A stretch of 64,000 bases of DNA, taken from contig CANGFE010000001.1 in assembly GCA_947453155.1 (NCBI GenBank), positions 1-64,000 of the forward strand, given 5' to 3'. Made by a program: the position numbers and the translations under genes. Numbering within the stretch: the stretch's first letter is position 1; every line of letters starts with the position of its first letter. Below are positions 41,633-49,739 of the stretch, piece by piece. The notes below the pieces were generated by a model. The model saw only the letters and a program-made list of their open reading frames with translations. It made no database searches and was not told where the DNA came from. The stretch comes from Beijerinckiaceae bacterium. Its GTDB lineage: Bacteria > Pseudomonadota > Alphaproteobacteria > Rhizobiales > Beijerinckiaceae.

Positions 41633-41649
41633 TTTTCTAGCCAAGAAAG

Positions 41650-41682
41650 TCGCCCCACAATTCATGTGTGCGGGCGATTTTT
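41650..41682 (+). terminator. Intrinsic terminator after csbD
   Basis: TCGCCCCACA (41650-41659) pairs with TGTGCGGGCGA (41667-41677), with one bulged base, and is followed by TTTTT. It starts 18 bases after the csbD stop. Confidence 0.75.
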
Positions 41683-41752
41683 AATCCTGTCCCCTCCTCC
41701 GGCTCATGCGCCCGGGTTGGTTTCCAATTCGACAGATCCGGTGAATTTCATA

Positions 41753-41767
41753 TCGCTTCCTTATTTG
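41753..41767 (+). promoter_or_regulatory. Copy 2 of a 15-base motif upstream of the DUF3309 gene
   Basis: TCGCTTCCTTATTTG, about 42 bases before the DUF3309 ATG and one base different from the copy before csbD. See the copy at 41335-41349. Confidence 0.35.
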
Positions 41768-41808
41768 TGAGGCGACAGGATGCTGATGGCTCTGGTGATG
41801 AGGATCAC

Positions 41809-41967
41809 ATGTCAGTTTCAACACTGCTTCTTATATTTCTCTTCCTTGTTTTGATCGGCGTCTTGCCGACATGGCCCCATAGTCGGGCTTGGGGGTATTA
41901 CCCCAGCGGCGGAACAGGAATTCTTTTGATTGTCATCATTTTGCTGATTTTGAACGGACGCATTTAA
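41809..41967 (+). CDS. DUF3309 small membrane protein
   Basis: The 52-residue product has two hydrophobic stretches (about residues 4-20 and 37-50) around a WPHSRAWGYYPSGGTG loop, the hallmark of the DUF3309 family. The function of the family is not known; members are common near stress genes in Rhizobiales. It starts downstream of the csbD terminator and precedes a lipoprotein gene by 20 bases. Confidence 0.88.
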   Translation: MSVSTLLLIFLFLVLIGVLPTWPHSRAWGYYPSGGTGILLIVIILLILNGRI

Positions 41968-41987
41968 CGTCGAGAAAGGAATTTCCC

Positions 41988-42299
41988 ATGAACCGATTTC
42001 CTCACCTGCAAATTTCACGACCCCTTTGGATCGCAACAATTGTTGCGACAACAGGCCTGACACTCGCGGGATGTGCGACAGGACATCGGTCGATGATCCG
42101 TGCGCCTGGCTCATATGAAAGTTCGGAATCCTACACAGATTCACAAGGCACAACGACGTCAAATAAAACGAATACAGACGTCAGCGTCGATAGCCGCGGT
42201 CGTCGCAAGCAAAGTGTCACCTCGGAAACGAGCCGTGATCCGCGTGGTCTCATGAACAAAACGACCACAAAGAAGAGCTCGACTTCGACTGAGAATTAA
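41988..42299 (+). CDS. Small putative lipoprotein rich in Ser and Thr
   Basis: The 103-residue protein starts MNRFPHLQIS behind GAAAGGA and has a hydrophobic signal segment ending in a lipobox LTLAGC near residue 28. The mature part is disordered and Ser/Thr/Lys-rich, with repeated short tracts (TTTSNKT, TTTKKSSTST). No family function is recognised. It is 20 bases after the DUF3309 gene and 45 bases before a second small lipoprotein, so these three are probably one unit. Confidence 0.75.
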   Translation: MNRFPHLQISRPLWIATIVATTGLTLAGCATGHRSMIRAPGSYESSESYTDSQGTTTSNKTNTDVSVDSRGRRKQSVTSETSRDPRGLMNKTTTKKSSTSTEN

Positions 42300-42344
42300 T
42301 TTGAGGCACACAAAAATGCCCCACAAACTCTAAGGTCCTCAGAC

Positions 42345-42593
42345 ATGCTTTACTTGAAACAAATCATTCTGATTGCCGCCAGCCTAGTCCTGCTGAGTGC
42401 TTGTGGGCGACGGCCCGTTGACCGCGCGATGAGCGGCGGCGCCATTGGCGCTGGCGTTGGCGCGGTGGCGGGCGCAGTTGTTGGTGGCAACCCCGGCACA
42501 GGCGCTGTTGTGGGTGGTGTTGTGGGAGCGGCCGCAGGCGGCCTCACGACCAAGCGAACAATTTATCTCGGAAGGCCAATATGGCGGCAATGA
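42345..42593 (+). CDS. Glycine-zipper small lipoprotein (YMGG type)
   Basis: The 82-residue product has a signal segment ending in LLSAC (Cys20, lipobox), followed by a glycine-zipper region (about 30-68) of repeated GAxxG/GxVVGG steps, and a short polar tail. Such domains insert into or span the outer membrane; small lipoproteins of this type are stress-linked in many proteobacteria. It is the last gene of the small envelope group and is convergent with the downstream binding-protein gene. Confidence 0.85.
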   Translation: MLYLKQIILIAASLVLLSACGRRPVDRAMSGGAIGAGVGAVAGAVVGGNPGTGAVVGGVVGAAAGGLTTKRTIYLGRPIWRQ

Positions 42594-42653
42594 TTGAGGA
42601 GAGCCTTTTTACATCTCAATCATACGCGCCAAAGAGTGGTCGAATTTTACGTG

Positions 42654-43700
42654 TCAGCGCTTCTTGCGGACGAAAATCTCATTGAAGAGCTTTTCCCACT
42701 TCTCGCCATTGTCCATCTGATCCGCCGCATTGACATAGATGATCTTCATTTCCGGCGGCGTCGTCGAGAAGCGCTTGTTGGTAGAGAAGAATTCATGGTT
42801 CGAGAGGATCTCCTGACCATCGGTCAGCAGCCAATCCATGAAAAGAACTGTCGCATTGGGATGGGGGGCATTGGCAGCCAGGCCCATGCCATTCACGCGC
42901 GCGACGGCAGGTTCGAGGTAGAGCGGCGCAATGGGTGCGCCTGATTTGTTTAGCTGGCGAACGCGGAACATATAGGTCGTGACAGCGAAGGGCACTTCGC
43001 CAGCCGCAATCAGATTGGCGAGCAGCGTATGGCCTTTGCGAATCTGGAAGCCGTTCTTATCAGCAATCTCGCGGAAAAGTTTCAGACCCTTTTCCTCGCC
43101 CATGGCTTCAACCGTGGTTGCAAACCAATCCGCATCCCCCGCCTCAACAGCGATCTTACCCTTCCATTTCGGATCGAGCAGATCTTCATACCGCTTGGGA
43201 TATTCACCTTCTGGGAAGGCCTTGGTGTTGATCGCGGCAGTAATGATCTGCAGGCGCGTGCCGAGCCATTCCTTGGGTGCTGCGGCTTGCGGAACGAGTT
43301 CAGCAATCACGGGTGAGTCCACCGCCTGCAATAGCTTTTCACGATGCAAAGCTTCAAGGCCCGATTGATCGGTCTCAAAAGCGTCCACCTCAAAGCGCTT
43401 GGCGCCATATTCGGTGACTGCGCGATGAACAATGTCTTCAGAGCTCGAGCGCCAAATGTTAATCTTCACGCCCGGATATTTGCCTTCGAAAGCATTTTTC
43501 AGCAGCGTCATGTCCTGCACCGTCTGCGACGTATACAGGTTGATCACGCCCTCTTTCTTGGCATTTTCGTAGAGTTTAGCCGTCCGGTCGGCGCCTTTCA
43601 GATTTGCGGCCTCGAGCACTTTGGCATTCTGGGCGAGCGCGGGTGAGGCCAGCAAAAGAGCGGCAAGCGACAGACCAGCAAGGCGCGGCAGGACGGACAT
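42654..43700 (-). CDS. Periplasmic binding protein of the Fe(III) ABC-transporter type
   Basis: The 348-residue protein has a signal peptide cut after ASPALA (residues 1-23) and matches the AfuA/FutA class of extracellular solute-binding proteins: GVINLYTSQTVQ near residue 52, YPGVKINIWRSSSEDI near 75, the domain-linking DAFETDQSG, and a PKRYEDLLDPKWKGKI segment near 168. The class carries iron, but also other ligands such as phosphonates or organic acids. No permease or ATPase gene is adjacent. It is divergent from the bicupin gene across 152 bases, so it may belong to the catabolic region. Confidence 0.85.
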   Translation of the reverse strand: MSVLPRLAGLSLAALLLASPALAQNAKVLEAANLKGADRTAKLYENAKKEGVINLYTSQTVQDMTLLKNAFEGKYPGVKINIWRSSSEDIVHRAVTEYGAKRFEVDAFETDQSGLEALHREKLLQAVDSPVIAELVPQAAAPKEWLGTRLQIITAAINTKAFPEGEYPKRYEDLLDPKWKGKIAVEAGDADWFATTVEAMGEEKGLKLFREIADKNGFQIRKGHTLLANLIAAGEVPFAVTTYMFRVRQLNKSGAPIAPLYLEPAVARVNGMGLAANAPHPNATVLFMDWLLTDGQEILSNHEFFSTNKRFSTTPPEMKIIYVNAADQMDNGEKWEKLFNEIFVRKKR

Positions 43701-43852
43701 AGGCGTTTCTCCAGATGTATTTGTTGGTGCTTAAGTTAAGGGGGTCTTTGCATGGGGTCAATTCGGCCGCGATGCTTGACCAAAGCCCAAGGCGCTGATG
43801 CAATGGGGTAAACCGGGCGCCAGAGAAGAAAATCGCCCACCGGGAGGAGAAT

Positions 43853-44956
43853 ATGGCCGCAAGAGCCCCACTGCCCGACGCCTATCTTGATTGGGTGCAC
43901 AAACAAGGTGTGCCGGTCATTGAAGATTTCGGCATCGACATTCGCAAAGTGCCCGTCGCCCCATGGGCTCGCTATGGCATGAATGGCGCCTTCTGCCATC
44001 TCAAAGGCCGTGATGATTATATTTCGATCTTTGCCTTTGAGCTGCCACCCGGTTCCAAATCCGCGCCGCTGAAACATATTTGCGAAGAAGTCATCTATGT
44101 CATCTCAGGTCATGGATCGACATCGGTGACACTCGAAGACGGTCGCAAACATTTCTTCGAATGGGGCCCAAAAAGCCTGTTCTCGATTCCGCTGAACGCG
44201 ACGCATCAGCATTTCAACAGTTCCGGTCGTGAACCTGCGCGCTTTGCGTCCGTGAACAACATGGTTTTCACCATGAACTGTTTCCGGGATGAGGATTTTA
44301 TCTTCAATTGCCCGGTGCCCTTTACCGAACGCGCGGGAAAGCCGGACTATTTTGTCGGTGACGGTGAATTCATTTCCATTTCACCCGGCCGCCATCAATG
44401 GGAAACGAACTTTGTTCCCGATCTCTCGGCCTTCGAATTGAAGCAATGGTCGCAACGTGGTGCCGGCGGCTCCAATCTGCGTTTCATGCTGACAGAAAAC
44501 ACGATTGGCGCACATTCGTCAGAAATGCCCGTCGGGACTTACAAGAAGGGCCATCGTCACTTTGATGGCGTTTGCGTTTTCGCGGTCACGGGTCAGGGCT
44601 ATTCGCTACTCTGGCATGAAGATGACCAAGAATTCACCCGGGTCGATTGGGAGCATGGCTGCGTCTATTGCCCGCCCGATTCCATGTTCCACCAGCATTT
44701 CAACATTTCAAACCACCCTTCCCGCTATCTGGCACTCCAAATCGGCACTGTGCGTTATCCTCTTCTGCAGATGAAGCGCGATATCTGGACGGTTGGCGTC
44801 GACAAAGACGTGAAAGAAGGCGGCGCTCAGGTGGAATATCAGGATCAAGATCCACGCGTGCATGGCATTTGGCTTGATGAAATCGCGAAGCATGGCGTTG
44901 AATCGCGCATGGGGCCTTTTATCGATGAGACCCAATTTCCGGGGGCAAAGAAATGA
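43853..44956 (+). CDS. Bicupin dioxygenase-like protein A
   Basis: The 367-residue protein has two cupin domains and resembles gentisate/1-hydroxy-2-naphthoate 1,2-dioxygenases, which open aromatic rings with Fe(II). In the C-terminal cupin the metal set is present: GHRH near residue 237 and H-Q-H-F-N near 282; the usual Glu of motif 1 is Val. The N-terminal cupin has only one His in motif 1 (PLKHICEE). GGGAGGAG precedes the ATG. Its stop overlaps the start of a paralogue in an ATGA junction. The substrate is unknown. Confidence 0.82.
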   Translation: MAARAPLPDAYLDWVHKQGVPVIEDFGIDIRKVPVAPWARYGMNGAFCHLKGRDDYISIFAFELPPGSKSAPLKHICEEVIYVISGHGSTSVTLEDGRKHFFEWGPKSLFSIPLNATHQHFNSSGREPARFASVNNMVFTMNCFRDEDFIFNCPVPFTERAGKPDYFVGDGEFISISPGRHQWETNFVPDLSAFELKQWSQRGAGGSNLRFMLTENTIGAHSSEMPVGTYKKGHRHFDGVCVFAVTGQGYSLLWHEDDQEFTRVDWEHGCVYCPPDSMFHQHFNISNHPSRYLALQIGTVRYPLLQMKRDIWTVGVDKDVKEGGAQVEYQDQDPRVHGIWLDEIAKHGVESRMGPFIDETQFPGAKK

Positions 44957-45912
44957 GCGAGACCATGCACCCCGACCTCGACACGAAATTTATGGTCGAT
45001 CCCTATTTGAATTGGGTGAAGGCCGAAGGCGCACCCATCTATGAAGGTGCCGCACTCGATCTCATGGCACTCGATGTGAAGCCCTGGGCGCGCTTTGGTA
45101 TGAAAGGCGCCGTCTGCCATATTGATGGACGCTGCGATTACCTCACGGCCTTTCTCTTCGGGCTGGAGGCTGGACAGGCGTCAGCGGCGATCCGTCACAC
45201 TTATGAAGATGTCTTCTATGTGCTCTCCGGCAACGGCGAAACACAGATCACCCTCTCAGACGGACATGAGATCACGATCGAATGGAGCGAGAAGAAACTA
45301 TTTGCTGTGCCGATCAATGCGACTGCCCGCCATAAAGCCGGATCATCAGGTGCGCGCTTCGTGGCACTCAGCGACTTCCGCTATTTGATGGGCCTGTATC
45401 GCAACGAGGCCTTTCTATTTGGCAATACATCACCGCTTCATGGACGCCAGAAACGTGCGATTGATGCCGGCCTTGTTGTCAATCCCATGACGGCACCTGT
45501 TTCAGCTGATGAGCTAGCGCCGTTGGCTCTGGCTGATCTATCTGTTGGTGTTGATCTCACGACAATTGGGGCGAAATCATCGACGCTCGCGCGGCGTCAG
45601 ATGCAGGGGCGTCATCTTCTGGGCGTTGATGGACAAGGCTTCAGCCTCTCCTTCTCCAACCAAACAAGTGACATCCGCCGCATGGATTGGCGCCACGGCA
45701 TGCTGTTCGGTCTCAAGGGCATGCATTTCCACCAGCATTTTAATGCTGGCGGCGCCCCTGCCCGTTTTGTTGCCGTCGAACTGGGATCACCCTCCTCGCC
45801 CATGTTCCGCAGCCGCCGCTCGACCTATGGCGATGCGTCGGTCTACGCCTCGGGGGCTGCAATCATCCCCCGTGACCAAGAGCGACCCGAGGTCCGCGCG
45901 GCCTTGGGCTGA
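44953..45912 (+). CDS. Bicupin protein B, paralogue of the preceding gene with a degraded C-terminal metal site
   Basis: The 319-residue protein is a paralogue of protein A: both begin with an xxYLxWVxxxGxPxxE segment and share KPWARFGMKGAxCHxxGRxDY-like sequence. The N-terminal cupin keeps a single His (AAIRHTYED). In the C-terminal cupin the HxH pair is lost by a deletion (MQGRHLLGVDGQG), but the last His motif (HFHQHFN) remains. It may be a non-catalytic partner or act on a different substrate. It ends before a clear terminator. Confidence 0.78.
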   Translation: MSETMHPDLDTKFMVDPYLNWVKAEGAPIYEGAALDLMALDVKPWARFGMKGAVCHIDGRCDYLTAFLFGLEAGQASAAIRHTYEDVFYVLSGNGETQITLSDGHEITIEWSEKKLFAVPINATARHKAGSSGARFVALSDFRYLMGLYRNEAFLFGNTSPLHGRQKRAIDAGLVVNPMTAPVSADELAPLALADLSVGVDLTTIGAKSSTLARRQMQGRHLLGVDGQGFSLSFSNQTSDIRRMDWRHGMLFGLKGMHFHQHFNAGGAPARFVAVELGSPSSPMFRSRRSTYGDASVYASGAAIIPRDQERPEVRAALG

Positions 45913-45928
45913 AATCCCTCCCCCTATC

Positions 45929-45964
45929 AAAAGGCCCGGCAACCTCGGTTTTCGGGCCTTTTTT
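45929..45964 (+). terminator. Intrinsic terminator after the bicupin pair
   Basis: AAGGCCCG (45931-45938) pairs with CGGGCCTT (45953-45960) and runs into TTTT. It starts 16 bases after the stop. Confidence 0.83.
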
Positions 45965-46059
45965 GTGCGCGTTCCGAACGGCTTGACTATTTTTGTGCTT
46001 TGCTGCGCTGCACCTTGATCCAGCGCAAGGCACGCATCCTCCAGCCCGCTAATTTCTCT

Positions 46060-46082
46060 TATGCGGAACATCTTTCCGCATA
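46060..46082. promoter_or_regulatory. Perfect inverted repeat upstream of the Rieske oxygenase gene
   Basis: TATGCGGAA (46060-46068) and TTCCGCATA (46074-46082) with a 5-base spacer, about 46 bases before the ATG. It has the size and symmetry of an operator for a dimeric regulator, for example of the IclR or GntR type; the regulator gene is not in the window. Confidence 0.5.
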
Positions 46083-46127
46083 GAGGAACAATCGGGTCGC
46101 AACGTCGACCCTTTTTGAGGGGCAGCC

Positions 46128-47414
46128 ATGCTGAACAAAGACCAAAATGATCTCGTCACCCAAACCGGTCCCGGCACGATGATGGGTGATTTGTTCCGCT
46201 GCTATTGGCTGCCCGTTTTGCTCTCCGATGAGCTGCCGGAGAATGATTGCCCGCCGGTCCGTGTGAAGATTCTCTCTGAGCGGTTGATCGCGTTTCGCGA
46301 TTCAGAGGGCAAACTCGGCTTGATCGACGAATTCTGCCCGCATCGCGGCGCATCGCTTTGGTTCGGCCGCAATGAAGAATGCGGTTTGCGTTGCCCGTAT
46401 CACGGCTGGAAATTCGATGTGAACGGCCAATGCATCGACGTGCCTTCAGAGCCTGCGGAATCGGGCTACGCGAAAAAGATCAAGCTCACATCTTACCCCG
46501 TGATCGAAAAAGGCGGCGTGATCTGGACCTATATGGGCAAGGCCGAAAACATGCCCCCCGAACCCTCATATGAATTCTGCTCGGTCCCACGCAAACAGAG
46601 CTTTACCTCTAAGCGTTTGCAGGAATGCAATTGGTTGCAGGCGCTCGAAGGCGGCATCGATTCAAGTCACGTCTCTTGGCTGCATCGTGGCGACGTGAAG
46701 GCCGATCCCTTGTTCAAAGATGCGGGTGGCAACAAATATAATCTGAATGATCTGGCGCCTGTGTTCGAAGTCATCGACAGCGAAGGCGGCCTCTATATCG
46801 GCGCGCGCCGCATGGCCGAGGATAACCAATATTACTGGCGCATCACGCCTTGGCTAATGCCTTGCTTCACGGCAGTTCCCCCGCGCGGCGATTATCCGAT
46901 GCATGGCCACTTCTGGGTGCCGATTGATGATGAAAATTGCTGGGCCTGGAGCTTCGACTATCACCCCGTCCGCGCACTGACGCCGGAAGAAGTTGGACAT
47001 ATGAAGTCCGGCAAAGGGGTGCATTGCAAATATGTGCCGGGCACCTATCGGCCGCTCGCCAATAAGGACAATGATTATCTCATGAGCCGTGATGCCCAGA
47101 GGGCGGGCACCACCTATAGCGGCGTGGAAGGCATCGCCATCCAAGATTCCTCTTTGCAAGAATCCATGGGCCCGATTGTTGACCGCACGAAGGAAAACCT
47201 CGTCGGTTGTGACAACGGCATCATTATGGCGCGCCACAAGATCATGCGCGCTGCGAAAGCTCTCCGGGAGAAAGGCACTCTTCCCCCCGCTCGATCCCCG
47301 GAACAGCAGAGCGTCCGTGCGACTGCCTTGCTTCTCAAACGCGACGTCCACTTCAAGGATGGCGCCAAGGAAGCATTGCAGGCTCGGCCGGGAGTTCCGC
47401 AAACGTCGGTCTGA
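46128..47414 (+). CDS. Rieske non-haem iron ring-hydroxylating oxygenase, phthalate-dioxygenase type
   Basis: The 428-residue protein is the alpha (oxygenase) subunit of a two-component dioxygenase. The Rieske cluster ligands are Cys70-His72 and Cys89-His92. The mononuclear iron site lies in the segment with Asp178, His181 and His186. It is closest in type to phthalate 4,5-dioxygenase-like group enzymes that act on aromatic acids and often need only this subunit plus a reductase. No beta subunit and no reductase are in the window, so the electron donor must lie elsewhere. TGAGGGG precedes the ATG; a terminator follows. Confidence 0.9.
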   Translation: MLNKDQNDLVTQTGPGTMMGDLFRCYWLPVLLSDELPENDCPPVRVKILSERLIAFRDSEGKLGLIDEFCPHRGASLWFGRNEECGLRCPYHGWKFDVNGQCIDVPSEPAESGYAKKIKLTSYPVIEKGGVIWTYMGKAENMPPEPSYEFCSVPRKQSFTSKRLQECNWLQALEGGIDSSHVSWLHRGDVKADPLFKDAGGNKYNLNDLAPVFEVIDSEGGLYIGARRMAEDNQYYWRITPWLMPCFTAVPPRGDYPMHGHFWVPIDDENCWAWSFDYHPVRALTPEEVGHMKSGKGVHCKYVPGTYRPLANKDNDYLMSRDAQRAGTTYSGVEGIAIQDSSLQESMGPIVDRTKENLVGCDNGIIMARHKIMRAAKALREKGTLPPARSPEQQSVRATALLLKRDVHFKDGAKEALQARPGVPQTSV

Positions 47415-47446
47415 CCTCCCGTAGGCCGTACGTTTTTTGACTTGAA

Positions 47447-47474
47447 GCCGCCGCAGTAATGCGGCGGCCTTTTT
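47447..47474 (+). terminator. Intrinsic terminator after the Rieske oxygenase gene
   Basis: GCCGCCGC (47447-47454) pairs with GCGGCGGC (47461-47468) over a 6-base loop and is followed by CTTTTT. Confidence 0.85.
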
Positions 47475-47564
47475 ATGGGTGTGCGAATCGCTTGCGGCAA
47501 AGCCGCAGGTGACTAGAATAGAGCCCAAAGGCGGCCCGCTTCACGAGGCGCCATGGGAGGAGAA

Positions 47565-48707
47565 ATGACGGGAGCGCTGGACGGAATTCGCGTGGTCGAA
47601 TTCGCCAATTACGTTTCTGGCCCCTATGCCGGCATGCTGCTGGGCGATATGGGCGCGGATATCATTAAAGTTGAAGAACCCACAAAGGGCGATCCTTTCC
47701 GCGGCTGGGGCCGCGTCGAATATTCGCCGACGTTCGGTTCGGTCAATCGCAACAAGAAGAGCGTCACGCTGGATTTGAAGAGCGAGCAAGGCAAGGCGGA
47801 TGCGCGCGCGCTTATCCTCTCGGCTGATGTCGTGATTGAAAATTTCCGTGTTGGCACGATGGATCGCCTGGGCCTTGGCTATGATCTGTTCACCGAAAAA
47901 AATCCGGGCCTCATCTGGTGCTCGATCACCGGCTTTGGATCGGATGGACCCTATGCCATGCGACCGGGCTACGACACAGTCGGACAAGCCTCGAGCGGAT
48001 TGCTGAGCCTCCTGACGGATGTGGCTAATCCCAAGCCAATGGGAATTTCCTTGTCTGACCATTTGGGCGGGATGAATGCGGCCAATGGTATTTTAGCTGC
48101 CATCATTGCTCGCGGCCGCACCGGTCGTGGTCAGCGCGTCGAAACCTCTCTGCTGGAATCAACGCTGTCTTTCTGCGGCGAAAATGCAGCTCGCTTTTTC
48201 GAAAATGGCAAAGTGCCAGGTCGTGCGACCCGGACGCACCAAGCCCAAGTCTATGCTTTCACCGCGAGCGACGGAAAAGCTTTCATTGTCCATCTCTCAT
48301 CGCCATCGAAATTCTGGATCGGATTGACTGAAGTCGCTGGCCATCCCGAATGGGCCGACGACCCGCGTTTCAAGACGAAAGAGACGCGTGCGAAAAATTA
48401 TGATGCGTTGAACGAGCTCTTGGCCAATGTCTTCAAGGGCAATACGCGGGCCTTCTGGTTGCAAAAGCTTCTCGACCGCGACGTGCCATCAGCGCCTCTC
48501 AATACGCTGGATGATGTGTTTGCCGATCCGCAAGTGCAGCATCTGAAAATGCGTGTCGACGTACCCCACCCCAAACTCGGTCAGGTCGGTTATGTGCGCA
48601 ATGGCGTTCGGCTGTCGGATACGCCGACCTCGGTGCGCACCTGTTCGCCGGAGTTGGGCGAACATAATGACGAAATCCTCATACCTCTGCGTGCGAAAGG
48701 GGCCTGA
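47565..48707 (+). CDS. Class III CoA-transferase (CaiB/BaiF family)
   Basis: Transfers CoA between carboxylic acids through a covalent Asp intermediate. The 380-residue product starts MTGALDGIRVVEFANYV, with GGGAGGAG just upstream; an ATG 12 bases earlier lies on that ribosome site. The N-terminal AGMLLGDMGADIIKVEEP is family-typical. The catalytic Asp is probably the one in GISLSDHLGGM near residue 168. In this setting it may activate an aromatic or dicarboxylic acid. It is followed one base later by a binding-protein gene, so it starts a second catabolic operon. Confidence 0.9.
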   Translation: MTGALDGIRVVEFANYVSGPYAGMLLGDMGADIIKVEEPTKGDPFRGWGRVEYSPTFGSVNRNKKSVTLDLKSEQGKADARALILSADVVIENFRVGTMDRLGLGYDLFTEKNPGLIWCSITGFGSDGPYAMRPGYDTVGQASSGLLSLLTDVANPKPMGISLSDHLGGMNAANGILAAIIARGRTGRGQRVETSLLESTLSFCGENAARFFENGKVPGRATRTHQAQVYAFTASDGKAFIVHLSSPSKFWIGLTEVAGHPEWADDPRFKTKETRAKNYDALNELLANVFKGNTRAFWLQKLLDRDVPSAPLNTLDDVFADPQVQHLKMRVDVPHPKLGQVGYVRNGVRLSDTPTSVRTCSPELGEHNDEILIPLRAKGA

Positions 48708-48708
48708 C

Positions 48709-49731
48709 ATGATGAAAAGAGCAGGTCTCGCAATTCTCTCTTTGTGCCTCTCCCTCGCGCAGGCACAAGCTCAGTCCGCTGCTGACTTTTTCAGAGCCCG
48801 CAAAATGACTTTGATCACCTCGGCTTCGGTCGGTGGTGGTTATGATCAATATGCGCGTCTCTTGTCACGCCACATGCCAAAATATCTACCGGGTGGGCCG
48901 AGCATGATCGTGCAAAACATGCCAGGCGCCGAAGGAATTAAGGCGGCCAATTATCTCTATTCAGTCGCACCACGCGACGGCTCTGTCGTGGGTGGCTTGC
49001 AGCGCAATACGGGTCTGGCCAAATTCTATCACCCCGATAGTTCGAATGCGCAATTTGATGCGCGGAAATTCATCTGGCTGGGCTCGACGCAGCAGGAGAT
49101 TGGCTTCTTCCTGATGCGGACAGCGACAGGCGCGCTCGATCTCAATGGTCTGAAACAGCGCGAGACCACGGTCTCTTCGACGTCGCGCAATTCGCCCAGC
49201 TCCATCTATCCGCGTCTGTTGAACGCGCTCTATGGAACGAAAATCCGCGTGATCGAAGGCTATGACGGGTCGCAGACATCGCTCATGGCCATTGAGCGGG
49301 CCGAAGTGGACGGGCACGTATCCGGTGGCACCTCAGCCAATTTCCGTGCGCGTTATCGTCCTTGGGAAAAATCTGGTCAGGTCGCCATGATCATGCAGCT
49401 CGGCATGGAGCGGGATAAAGAATATCCCAACGTGCCCACAGCTCTTGAGCTTGCGCCCGATGAAACCACTCGCGCAATTTTTGAAATCGCATTCGTCGAA
49501 CAGGTGATGGGCCGCCCATTTGTCCTGCCGCCGGACGTCCCCAAAGATCGCGTAGAAGTTTTGCGTGCTGCTTTCGACAAAACCATGGTCGATAAAGAAT
49601 TCATTGAAGAAGCCGCCAAACAGGGTGCAGAGATTGATCCTGTAACAGGTGCGCGCATCAATGAATTGCTCGACAAAGTTTATACCGCTCCGCCGGCACT
49701 TGCCCAGCGCGTCCGCGATCTCGTGCAATAA
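48709..49731 (+). CDS. Bug/TctC-type periplasmic solute-binding protein
   Basis: The 340-residue protein has a signal peptide (about 1-21, cut after AQAQ) and the tripartite tricarboxylate receptor fold: SVGGGYDQYARLLSRHMPKYLPG and IVQNMPGAEGIKAANYLY near residues 40-75. Family members bind carboxylates such as citrate, phthalate, terephthalate and nicotinate. The TctA and TctB permeases are absent, so it is an orphan receptor, a common state in this family. It lies between the CoA-transferase and thiolase-like genes, 8 bases before the latter, in one operon. Confidence 0.88.
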   Translation: MMKRAGLAILSLCLSLAQAQAQSAADFFRARKMTLITSASVGGGYDQYARLLSRHMPKYLPGGPSMIVQNMPGAEGIKAANYLYSVAPRDGSVVGGLQRNTGLAKFYHPDSSNAQFDARKFIWLGSTQQEIGFFLMRTATGALDLNGLKQRETTVSSTSRNSPSSIYPRLLNALYGTKIRVIEGYDGSQTSLMAIERAEVDGHVSGGTSANFRARYRPWEKSGQVAMIMQLGMERDKEYPNVPTALELAPDETTRAIFEIAFVEQVMGRPFVLPPDVPKDRVEVLRAAFDKTMVDKEFIEEAAKQGAEIDPVTGARINELLDKVYTAPPALAQRVRDLVQ

Positions 49732-49739
49732 GGTTTTTT

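Noticed and set aside
47493-47507. Palindrome TGCGGC-AAA-GCCGCA before the CoA-transferase gene as a second operator
   Set aside because: The arms are short and GC-rich, and the spacing differs from the Rieske-gene repeat, so it is mentioned only as weak support.
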